From ATZT02 sp964639395 (GTDB lineage: Bacteria > Actinomycetota > Actinomycetes > S36-B12 > UBA5976): a stretch of DNA of 18,558 bases. The stretch covers positions 1 through 18,558 of the forward strand of contig CAZXCT010000024.1 of the NCBI GenBank assembly GCA_964639395.1, written 5' to 3'. The notes under the pieces are model-generated. The model had not been told where the DNA came from, did no database searches, and saw nothing but the letters and a program-made list of their open reading frames with translations. The translations under genes were made by a program, and so were the position numbers. Position 1 is the first letter of the stretch. The number at the start of each line of letters is the position of its first letter. This document shows positions 7,076-13,551 of this stretch, one piece after another.

Positions 7076-8008
7076 ATGCCCGCTCTTGGCCGACTTTTTA
7101 TTACTCCAGCAGATATAAATAAAAGAGTCACGATTCGCTATTGGTCTGATGGCGCCTTGACCGATGTGCTGGGCACGCTAGTGAAATATCAAAACGGAAA
7201 ATTCACTGTATTTACTAAGCATGAACATGAAGTTAGCGTGCCATTTTTGAAGATAGTAGCCGCAAAAGTCGTGGCCCCTGAAATTGGTGCCAGTTGGGTT
7301 GAAGCAATGGCAACAAAGGTTTGGGGCGCAACCGAAACCCAATTACTTGGCGACTGGATTTTACAAGCTGCTGGTGGTGGCGCTAGCCGTGTTAACTCTT
7401 GTCTCATGGTTGGGCTACCAAATCAGGCTGACCCTGCGTTAGCAATTAAAGAATTGATCAATTGGTATCAAGTACGAAATTTAACCCCACTCGCACAAAT
7501 TTCGTTACCGGGGATCTATGACGAGTATTTAACTAAAGCAGGTTTTGAAAAAATATATTTAATTGATTTTTTAACAAAATTAATTACAAAAGCCAAGGTA
7601 AATATGGACTTTGAAACAACTCCTGATTTATCAGACGAATGGCTAAGGGTAGTGAATCAAAATAATGGTGAAAAAAGACAAGTCGACCCTGTTACCTTAA
7701 ATAGTGGATCCTTCGTTCGATTTTTTTCATTCAAGAAAGCCGATGAAATCTTGGCTACCGCACGTCTCGCCATAACAGATGGGTTTGCCTTAGTTACTAA
7801 CTTGTGGGTCAGTGAAAACTTAAGAAACCAAGGAGTCGCCCAACAATTAATGCAGTGCGTTGAAAATTTGGCAATAGATGCCAAAATAGATCAGATTTGG
7901 CTACAGGTACTCCATTCTAACCAGCCCGCTCAAGCGCTTTATAAAAAAATTGGTTATGAACTTCACCATCAATATTGTTATTGGGCATATCCAGGGCAAA
8001 CAGGTTAG
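7076..8008 (+). CDS. GNAT family N-acetyltransferase with N-terminal SH3-like domain (Rv0428c-like)
   Basis: The 310-residue protein has two recognisable parts. Residues about 10-65 (ITPADINKRVTIRYWSDGAL, TDVLGTLV, EVSVPFLKIVAAKVV) match the SH3-like domain of actinobacterial Rv0428c-type proteins. The C-terminal third (about 230-305) is a GNAT fold with LVTNLWVSENLRNQGVAQQL, where R250-N-Q-G-V-A is the acetyl-CoA pyrophosphate loop, then LQVLHSNQPAQALYKKIGY, the usual motif B helix and strand. The middle (70-180) is poorly conserved and probably a degenerate second GNAT half. The substrate is unknown. In many actinobacteria this gene sits divergently beside fdxA, as here. The ATG at 7076 has only a weak purine stretch upstream. 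The stop is at 8006-8008, and cysS starts three bases later, implying co-transcription. Confidence 0.88.
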   Translation: MPALGRLFITPADINKRVTIRYWSDGALTDVLGTLVKYQNGKFTVFTKHEHEVSVPFLKIVAAKVVAPEIGASWVEAMATKVWGATETQLLGDWILQAAGGGASRVNSCLMVGLPNQADPALAIKELINWYQVRNLTPLAQISLPGIYDEYLTKAGFEKIYLIDFLTKLITKAKVNMDFETTPDLSDEWLRVVNQNNGEKRQVDPVTLNSGSFVRFFSFKKADEILATARLAITDGFALVTNLWVSENLRNQGVAQQLMQCVENLAIDAKIDQIWLQVLHSNQPAQALYKKIGYELHHQYCYWAYPGQTG

Positions 8009-8011
8009 TCT

Positions 8012-9409
8012 TTGAACATGTTTTTGTATGACACCAAAGCGCGTAAAAAGGTTGAAGTAACTACAACTAACCAGTCACTCAAGATTTACGCCTGCGGCCC
8101 AACGGTTTATCGAGATGCTCACGTCGGGAACATGCGCACATTTCTCTTAAATGACTTAATTCATCGCACCGCATTAGCAAAGGGTTTGAAGGTTGAATTA
8201 ATTCAAAATATTACTGATGTCGGACATATGGTTGACGACACAGATTTAGCCGGTGATGACAAAATGTTGGCACAAGCCAGCGCTGAGCAGGTACCAGCAT
8301 TATTAATTGCAGAAAAATACCAAGCGCGTTTTTTTAACGACTTGGCGAGGCTGAATATATTGCCGGCTACTAAATACCCTAAAGCCAGTGAATCAATTGA
8401 GTTAATGATTAAGTTAATTGACACTTTAATCAAAAAGGGTTTTGCTTATCAAGGTTCGGACGGCAGTGTATTTTTTGATTCGAGAAGTTTTGCTGACTAT
8501 GGTGCAATCAGCGGAAACCGCCTTGCTGATTTACAACCAGGCCATAGATTTGAAAGTGAACTCGACAACAACAAAAAGTTTCATGCGGATTGGGCACTTT
8601 GGAAGATTGCCCCAAAAACTCGTACCCAATTAGTTTGGGATACGCCGTGGGGTGTGGGGTTTCCGGGTTGGCACATTGAATGTAGCGCAATGAGTTTGGA
8701 TTTATTAGGAACAGAAATTGATATTCATACCGGTGGTATCGATTTAAGGTTTCCACATCATGAAGATGAACGTGCGCAAAGTAACGCGGCAAGTGATAAA
8801 GAAGTTGTAAAGCACTGGGTGCACGCAGAACACCTCTTGTTTGAGGGCCGCAAAATGAGCAAAGCTACGCAAAACGTGGTGTTAGTTGAAGATTTAGTAA
8901 ATCTTGGCTATCACCCGCTAAGCCTACGTTTAGTGTTTCTTGAAAATCGCTATCGCCAACAGTTAGATCTCACTTACAATTCAATTCAAGCGGCAGATAA
9001 AACCCTGCAGCGCTGGTATCGATTAATTCAACAGTGGCGAAGCAAAAGCGATGAAGTGGTGGATAAAAGCTGGATAGCAAAAATTCAGAGCTTTATGGAA
9101 CACGACCTCGATAGCGTAAATGCAATTTTGACCTTGCGAGAGGTTGAAAAGTCAGAATCAATTAACACTGCTACCAAGTTTTATACCTTCACAACTGCCG
9201 AGCAGTGGTTAGGTTTGAGTTTTGACAAACAATTTGATGCCGTGCAGCATGAATTTAGTGATGAAGTAAATAAATTAGCCGAATTAAGAATCAAAGCTCG
9301 CGCAGCCAAGGACTGGGCGGCGAGTGATCGATTAAGGGATGAATTAAAAGCGCTTGGCGTTTTAGTTGCTGACACATCGAGTGGGCAAGAAATTACTCGG
9401 CTGCCGTAA
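8012..9409 (+). CDS. cysS: Cysteine--tRNA ligase
   Basis: This class I aminoacyl-tRNA synthetase (465 residues from TTG 8012) charges tRNA-Cys. Motifs are YACGPTVY with C28, the HIGH-like HVGN (37-40), NITDVGHM, PGWHIECSAM with C224, GGIDLRFPHHEDE with H249 and E253 (zinc ligands with C28), and KMSKA (281-285), where KMSKS is usual. The C-terminal anticodon part ends with the typical KDWAASDRLRDELKALGV segment. It is CysRS rather than the mycothiol ligase MshC, because it has the complete C-terminal tRNA-binding region and the CGPTVY and ITDVGHM motifs. Start: AGG at 8002-8004 is seven bases before TTG 8012 and thirteen before ATG 8018 (protein MFLYDT...), so either is possible. It overlaps the convergent vanW-like gene by 17 bases. 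Confidence 0.95.
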   Translation: MNMFLYDTKARKKVEVTTTNQSLKIYACGPTVYRDAHVGNMRTFLLNDLIHRTALAKGLKVELIQNITDVGHMVDDTDLAGDDKMLAQASAEQVPALLIAEKYQARFFNDLARLNILPATKYPKASESIELMIKLIDTLIKKGFAYQGSDGSVFFDSRSFADYGAISGNRLADLQPGHRFESELDNNKKFHADWALWKIAPKTRTQLVWDTPWGVGFPGWHIECSAMSLDLLGTEIDIHTGGIDLRFPHHEDERAQSNAASDKEVVKHWVHAEHLLFEGRKMSKATQNVVLVEDLVNLGYHPLSLRLVFLENRYRQQLDLTYNSIQAADKTLQRWYRLIQQWRSKSDEVVDKSWIAKIQSFMEHDLDSVNAILTLREVEKSESINTATKFYTFTTAEQWLGLSFDKQFDAVQHEFSDEVNKLAELRIKARAAKDWAASDRLRDELKALGVLVADTSSGQEITRLP

Positions 9410-11339
9410 CTAGTTCACCTTCTACTAAAGGTGCTGGCTCGTCTTGTTTTTTAGGATTTGGCCCGCAGATAACCTCATTGCCAACGCGATAGCTTGTTTT
9501 AAAAACATCACTTTGCACAATCTCACCAGCATTAATCAATTCTCTCGTTACCGTTACACCAAATCCTGGCTGGCCTTCTTGCTCAATACAGTCTTTTGAT
9601 TGCGAGTAAACCGTTTTATATTCTCTTACGCTGTATCTATTTGTCTTTTTTGCAATTACTTGGTCATATTTCTTTGTTCCATAAATAGAAATTACTACAC
9701 CATCAGCATCTACTTGAGTTTTAAACATAATTGCGTGATCTAAGGTATTTTTAAACTTTAAATCTAAACTGCCCCATTGCACGGTTGCTTCGATACCTTC
9801 TTGATAGCGCGGTATGTAAATCGAGTGTGCTCTTTGTTCGACTGCCTCTAATCCTGCAAAAAATGCTGCGGTCCAGAGCGCAGTGGTAATAATGGAAACA
9901 CCCCCGCCATAGCCCTCTTCAAATCTGCCGTTACTGATAAATATGCCTGGCACGTAGCCGTTCTCTTCGGTGCGTTCTTTAATGGTGTCATTCATTGAAT
10001 AGACCTCACCAGGCAGAAGAATTTTATTATCAATAAATTTTGCGGCATTGCCTACGTTGAGTGAGCGGTATTGTGCAGGCGGAAACGACTGACGAAATTC
10101 ACTTACCTTTTCGACAATGCCCAGTGCTTGTAACTCTTGTGTGCTGACACTAGGTTCAATTTGATTTGAAGTTAAGTCAATTAATCGATCGTTTGAGTTT
10201 ACTAATTGTGCTTCAAATAACTCTTTAAAATCTTCTCTATTTATATTGAGCGCCGTATTGGCTGGCGAAATTACCGGTACATCATCAATTATTTCTAATT
10301 TTGCATTCTTAACTGGTTGATTTATGCCACTAAATTTATTGGCAAGTTTATTCCATAAAATATTAGAATTTAATTCAAGATTTAATTCACCAGAATTTTG
10401 TTGAATAAATATTGAATCACCTATTTCGCGCGGTTCAAAAGCTTTTATTTCATTATTGAATCTAATTTTTACCGGCAAGGCCAACATGGCAGCGGCAGAC
10501 TGCGCAAGTAGATTTACTTTCTCGTCAGTAATTTCAGGCTCAACTTCATCAAATACGATTGCAAGTGGTTGATTATTTCTCAACCAATTCATTTGGACGC
10601 TGTTGATTGTTTCGTCCCAATTGGCAACTTGCCCATTACTTTGACGAGAAGTATTTATTTGATCCCCCACAATAGAAATCCCAGCAACTTGCGGTGAAGA
10701 TTCTTGTGCGGTAGCGATGGTTGCTAGTGCTGCTTTAAATTTATTCTCATCGGTTTTAAATACTGGTGCTATCCCAATCGGTACTACTAATGAATAAATG
10801 GCTGAAAATGGATTTTTTGGGGCTTGCTGAAGCGTGGCAACTAAATCTAAAGAAACCCCTAATTGTTCAGGGGTAAATTGCGCATTGCTCGTGGCAGTTT
10901 TAATTGTTATCGGATTATTTAAAACGGGTCCGATTTGATTTTGAATTTGCTCATAAGCAGTTTGTGGCAGTGCGTTTGAGGTGTCTACCCCTAAAAAATG
11001 AGACCGCAGCGGTAAATGTGAAATTGAATATGAGATTGCTAAAACGGCACTAAAGGTGACAACCGCACCTACACTCACTAATACTGCGTGGGTAATTTTT
11101 TGCGCAAAAGTTTTTGGGCGCGGATACTCATCTAACTTACTTATTAAATCTTTAAGATAGTACTCGGCAGTTTCGTCAATTAATTTATCTAATTTTTCGT
11201 AAGGGTCTTGATCTAAATTCGTGTCTTCAAAGTAGCGGATTTGTGTTTCTTCCTCATCCTGCTGCGCCTGAGCTGAAGTTAACTCATCCGTAACAGGTGT
11301 GGTCGGCTCGTCCAGTGTGCGCTCTTGCTCGCTATCCAT
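9393..11339 (-). CDS. Membrane-anchored VanW family protein with peptidoglycan-binding-like region
   Basis: The 648-residue protein has a cytoplasmic, acidic N-terminus (1-80), one membrane helix at about 83-106 (THAVLVSVGAVVTFSAVLAI) and a large extracytoplasmic part. Residues about 135-290 resemble the PG_binding_4-type region often found ahead of VanW domains (NPITIKTATSNAQFTPEQLG). The VanW domain spans about 423-560: RSLNVGNAAKFIDNKILLPG, YSMNDTIKERTEENGYVPG, GYGGGVSIITTALWTAAFFAG and RYQEGIEATVQWGSLDLKFKN. The common GGGVCQxSTT core reads GGGVSIITT. A C-terminal region with two Cys (possible disulfide) and a G5-like strand pattern follows. VanW function is unknown; the family associates with the cell wall. 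The ATG at 11339 has a weak GGGA upstream. It is divergent from the coiled-coil gene and convergent with cysS. Confidence 0.87.
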   Translation of the reverse strand: MDSEQERTLDEPTTPVTDELTSAQAQQDEEETQIRYFEDTNLDQDPYEKLDKLIDETAEYYLKDLISKLDEYPRPKTFAQKITHAVLVSVGAVVTFSAVLAISYSISHLPLRSHFLGVDTSNALPQTAYEQIQNQIGPVLNNPITIKTATSNAQFTPEQLGVSLDLVATLQQAPKNPFSAIYSLVVPIGIAPVFKTDENKFKAALATIATAQESSPQVAGISIVGDQINTSRQSNGQVANWDETINSVQMNWLRNNQPLAIVFDEVEPEITDEKVNLLAQSAAAMLALPVKIRFNNEIKAFEPREIGDSIFIQQNSGELNLELNSNILWNKLANKFSGINQPVKNAKLEIIDDVPVISPANTALNINREDFKELFEAQLVNSNDRLIDLTSNQIEPSVSTQELQALGIVEKVSEFRQSFPPAQYRSLNVGNAAKFIDNKILLPGEVYSMNDTIKERTEENGYVPGIFISNGRFEEGYGGGVSIITTALWTAAFFAGLEAVEQRAHSIYIPRYQEGIEATVQWGSLDLKFKNTLDHAIMFKTQVDADGVVISIYGTKKYDQVIAKKTNRYSVREYKTVYSQSKDCIEQEGQPGFGVTVTRELINAGEIVQSDVFKTSYRVGNEVICGPNPKKQDEPAPLVEGELVTAAE

Positions 11340-11404
11340 TTAGTAGTAGTCCCAAGTTTCTGTTGCCGAATAAATTAGACCCCCATTCTATAAATGCGTA
11401 GCAA

Positions 11405-11467
11405 CTTAAAGGGATACTTAGGGGGTTTTATGACCGCCTTAAAGTGGCAGCAATACATCCCTTAAGG
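11405..11467 (+). repeat. Four CTTARRG heptamers in a 63-base leader, two of them forming a stem
   Basis: Copies are CTTAAAG (11405-11411), CTTAGGG (11417-11423), CTTAAAG (11438-11444) and CTTAAGG (11461-11467), with start-to-start distances of 12, 21 and 23 bases. The first copy extends to CTTAAAGGGAT and is complementary, apart from one bulged A, to ATCCCTTAAG at 11457-11466, so the leader can fold around a 41-base loop. This could be an operator cluster or an RNA structure, or a chance result of AT-rich sequence. Confidence 0.4.
11430..11465 (+). other. Possible 11-codon leader peptide frame
   Basis: The frame ATG to TAA encodes MTALKWQQYIP. It is preceded by AGGGGG (11420-11425) with a four-base gap to the ATG, at least as good as the site of the downstream gene. 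Its stop codon lies in the 3' arm of the predicted leader stem. A second minute frame (MDMGEPWH, 11474-11500), preceded by AAGG, ends ten bases inside the coiled-coil gene. Such short frames arise easily by chance, so this is speculative. Confidence 0.2.
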
Positions 11468-11490
11468 TTTGCTATGGATATGGGGGAACC

Positions 11491-12315
11491 ATGGCATTGA
11501 AAAAGAAAGTTCTTGAAGGCGAAGTTATTGAGTCAGGTGCAACTGACGAAGTGACAGACCTAGTCGGTGAGGTTGAGCGCTCGCAAGTTCCTGGCCGCGG
11601 AAAATGGCTCAGTCTCTCAAGCGCACCACGCACCCAAAATTCTTATCAAAGAAAAATCAATGAACTAGAGCAGCAAGTTAAAATATTGGCGAATCGTCCT
11701 AATATTTTTGAACTCGATGATGCTGAAATAACAGCCCTCGCCGGTGAAGACGCCGCCATATTAATTAGAGCAGCAAAATCTAAAGCCCAATCTGTCTTGG
11801 CTGACTCTGAACGTAATTCACAGGCCCTCAAAGAGCAGGCTGCAACTGAATTAAGACGCACTAAAAAGGCGATGGAAGATCTTGTAAAAGCGCGAGAAGC
11901 AGAAGCAGAACGAATTCGCATTAAAGGTTTGCGTGAAGCCGATGTAATCAAAAAAGAAGCAGCAGAAATTATAGCTCAAGCCAAAGCTGAAGCGGCCCGA
12001 ACTGCACAAGAATCTGATTTAAGAGCAAAAGAATTAGTAGAGCGCGCAATCAGCGACGCAAAAGAAGAGGCGCGTCGCATACTGAACGAAATAAACAGTG
12101 AGCGCAAGCGCTTTATTGAGCGGTTAGCGATTCAAAAAGATTTAGCGCAAAAAGCATCTGCCCAAGCTTCTAAAGTACGGCGAGATCTAATTAATTCATC
12201 TAACGTACTTAAGGCCACACTCGATCAAGCACTAGCCGACTGGACTGAATTAGATCAAAAAGCCCAGGGCGCCTCAGATCGGTTAGGTAACGTGCAAGAA
12301 GGAATTAATTCTTAG
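11491..12315 (+). CDS. Coiled-coil protein of unknown function, DivIVA/Scy-like in character
   Basis: The 274-residue protein is soluble, with no signal peptide or membrane helix. After a basic and acidic N-terminus (1-50), a short coil KINELEQQVKILANR (about 55-69) precedes a long, almost uninterrupted, Ala/Glu/Lys/Arg-rich helix from about 80 to 265. The segment AGEDAAILIRAAKSKAQSVL resembles the LGEEAARILRAA signature of actinobacterial DivIVA/Scy-type scaffold proteins, but the N-terminal DivIVA membrane-binding domain is not visible. The tail also resembles ATP synthase b-type helices, which is probably low-complexity similarity. I cannot name a function; a scaffold in cell growth or division is an inference supported only by the divergent VanW gene. 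The ATG follows GGGGGAACC. The end overlaps the convergent DUF6113-like gene by 11 bases. Confidence 0.75.
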   Translation: MALKKKVLEGEVIESGATDEVTDLVGEVERSQVPGRGKWLSLSSAPRTQNSYQRKINELEQQVKILANRPNIFELDDAEITALAGEDAAILIRAAKSKAQSVLADSERNSQALKEQAATELRRTKKAMEDLVKAREAEAERIRIKGLREADVIKKEAAEIIAQAKAEAARTAQESDLRAKELVERAISDAKEEARRILNEINSERKRFIERLAIQKDLAQKASAQASKVRRDLINSSNVLKATLDQALADWTELDQKAQGASDRLGNVQEGINS

Positions 12316-12652
12316 TTGGCCAAACTGCAGTAATACCTAAAAGTATCACTGCTACTGCTAGATAGATCTGAGTTATTAAATCATTTGCTAGCACAATATC
12401 GCCACTTGTTGTTACGGTGCTTAACAGTAACGTTGCGCCGAGCCAGCCCGGAATATAAAAAACGCTTGCAATTTTAGTTTTGGCCCAATTATTTAAAAAC
12501 CTTAGTGTGATAATTAAAAATGTTATGGCAAATAAAAACCCCCAATACCAAGTGATCAGCACATTAAAACTCGCCTGATGTAAAAATGCACTAACAAATC
12601 CGGCAGCAAATCCCACTGGAAGGGCAGAAAATATTTTTAGGGCTTTACTCAT
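12305..12652 (-). CDS. Small integral membrane protein, DUF6113/Rv1171-like
   Basis: The 115-residue hydrophobic protein has about four membrane helices: residues about 5-24 (IFSALPVGFAAGFVSAFLHQ), 28-48 (NVLITWYWGFLFAITFLIIT), 62-83 (SVFYIPGWLGATLLLSTVTT) and 93-112 (ITQIYLAVAVILLGITAVW). Its place directly after mshB on the same strand matches M. tuberculosis Rv1171 and the DUF6113 genes of other actinobacteria. The function is unknown; a link to mycothiol rests only on position. The ATG at 12652 overlaps the mshB end by eight bases (ATGAGTAA), which favours coupled translation; in-frame starts at 12661 and 12676 are alternatives. It overlaps the coiled-coil gene tail to tail by 11 bases. 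Confidence 0.75.
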   Translation of the reverse strand: MSKALKIFSALPVGFAAGFVSAFLHQASFNVLITWYWGFLFAITFLIITLRFLNNWAKTKIASVFYIPGWLGATLLLSTVTTSGDIVLANDLITQIYLAVAVILLGITAVWPTKN

Positions 12653-13514
12653 AAAAATCATTCTCGATAATTCCATTTAATTGCGCCAAAGGTGGCACGA
12701 CGCGACGATAAAACTCATAACCAAAAGCAGTGGGGCCCGCTGCTTGCGCTAATTTAAAAAAATCACCAGCCAAGTCAACTTGAGTTTTATGTTCTTTTAA
12801 GGCTTGCATTTTTTGCTCAACAAAATCTGTCCCATCAATCAAAGTGCTTATAATTTCATCTGGTTGTAAAAATGGCAATTCGTCAACACTTTCAACCCCA
12901 AAAAATTTAGAGTCACTACTTTTAGCAACTTCTGCAAATCCCTTTTCGACATGAGATTTAGCCATCGCAGTCCAATAAATTTTTTCGATTTTATGGGCCG
13001 CACCCAACTCTGGTTTAAAGCTAGCGACTTGTGCTAAGTCTTTTGCATAATGTGAAACGCGATGGGCTTGAATATGATCTGGATGACCATAGCCACCAAA
13101 TTCATCGTAAGTGATTAATACTTGTGGTTTAACTTCACGAATAATCTGCACAAGATCACTTGCAGCTAGTAGTAAATCTGCTTTCATAAAACTATTTGGA
13201 TGTGAATTTGCCGCTGTGTCAGCCATTCCCGAATCACGATACTTACCAGCAAAACCTAAAAATCTATGATCAATAATATTTAATTTCTTCATGGCGTTAG
13301 CTAATTCAACTTGCCGATGTTCGCCTAACTTATCGGTTTGATCACTAGCCAAGTGCGCTAACTCTGTTACTAAAACTTCTCCTTCTTCGCCACTGGTGCA
13401 AGTCACTAAGGTCACTCGCGCGCCGGCCGCAGCATATTTGGCCATGGTGGCCCCGGTTGAAATAGTTTCATCATCCGGGTGGGCATGTACAAACAACAAA
13501 CTTTTTTGGCTCAT
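12645..13514 (-). CDS. mshB: N-acetyl-1-D-myo-inositol-2-amino-2-deoxy-alpha-D-glucopyranoside deacetylase (mycothiol synthesis)
   Basis: MshB removes acetate from GlcNAc-inositol to give GlcN-inositol, the acceptor for cysteine in mycothiol, the actinobacterial thiol. The 289-residue LmbE-type protein has LLFVHAHPDDE (H12, D14 and D15: zinc ligands and catalytic Asp), LVTCTSGEEGEV, KYRDSGMAD, LITYDEFGGYGHPDHIQAH (H144, D146, H147) and a C-terminal EFYRRVVPP. RDSGMA and GGYGHPDH place it with MshB rather than with the mycothiol conjugate amidase Mca. I chose ATG 13514 (MSQKSLLFVH) by homology, although the frame is open to 13541. No Shine-Dalgarno sequence is near, but TAAAGT lies seven bases upstream, consistent with a leaderless transcript. 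It is followed by the small membrane protein in an overlapping pair. Confidence 0.94.
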   Translation of the reverse strand: MSQKSLLFVHAHPDDETISTGATMAKYAAAGARVTLVTCTSGEEGEVLVTELAHLASDQTDKLGEHRQVELANAMKKLNIIDHRFLGFAGKYRDSGMADTAANSHPNSFMKADLLLAASDLVQIIREVKPQVLITYDEFGGYGHPDHIQAHRVSHYAKDLAQVASFKPELGAAHKIEKIYWTAMAKSHVEKGFAEVAKSSDSKFFGVESVDELPFLQPDEIISTLIDGTDFVEQKMQALKEHKTQVDLAGDFFKLAQAAGPTAFGYEFYRRVVPPLAQLNGIIENDFYE

Positions 13515-13551
13515 GCAAAAGACTTTACTCACCAGGTGCAAAATAGTCTTT
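13515..13551. promoter_or_regulatory. 37-base divergent mshB / S9 peptidase start region
   Basis: Only 37 bases separate the two divergent start codons. On the minus strand TAAAGT (revcomp of 13522-13527) lies seven bases before the mshB ATG and fits a -10 box for a leaderless mRNA. On the plus strand TAGTCT (13544-13549) is too close to the peptidase ATG to be its -10 box, and AGGTG (13534-13538) is 13 bases away, a poor Shine-Dalgarno distance. At least one promoter must extend into the neighbouring gene. Confidence 0.3.

Larger units (their letters stand above)
11340..11490. promoter_or_regulatory. 151-base divergent intergenic region with promoter candidate and structured leader
   Basis: This is the longest non-coding stretch of the window. 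TATAAA (11389-11394) is a plus-strand -10 candidate; the nearest TTG-type -35 (TTGCCG, 11363-11368) is 20 bases away, which is too far. Transcription from about 11401 would give a 90-base leader for the coiled-coil gene. That leader contains four CTTARRG motifs, a bulged 10-bp stem (11405-11415 with 11457-11466) and a tiny frame at 11430-11465. GGGGGA (11482-11487) is the ribosome binding site of the coiled-coil gene, four to five bases before ATG 11491. On the minus strand TAGAAT (11385-11390) could be a -10 for the VanW gene. Confidence 0.4.

Noticed and set aside
8012..9409. Mycothiol ligase MshC instead of CysRS, given nearby mshB
   Set aside because: The complete C-terminal anticodon-binding region and the CGPTVY and ITDVGHM motifs are those of CysRS; MshC is shorter and ends after the catalytic core.
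11491..12315. ATP synthase subunit b or DivIVA as a firm name for the coiled-coil protein
   Set aside because: There is no membrane helix for subunit b, no atp neighbours and no DivIVA head domain; Ala/Glu/Lys-rich helices give misleading similarity.
13396..13551. Longer N-terminus for the S9 peptidase (52 more codons)
   Set aside because: It would lie opposite the conserved zinc-binding N-terminus of mshB, and family similarity begins only at the ATG at 13552.
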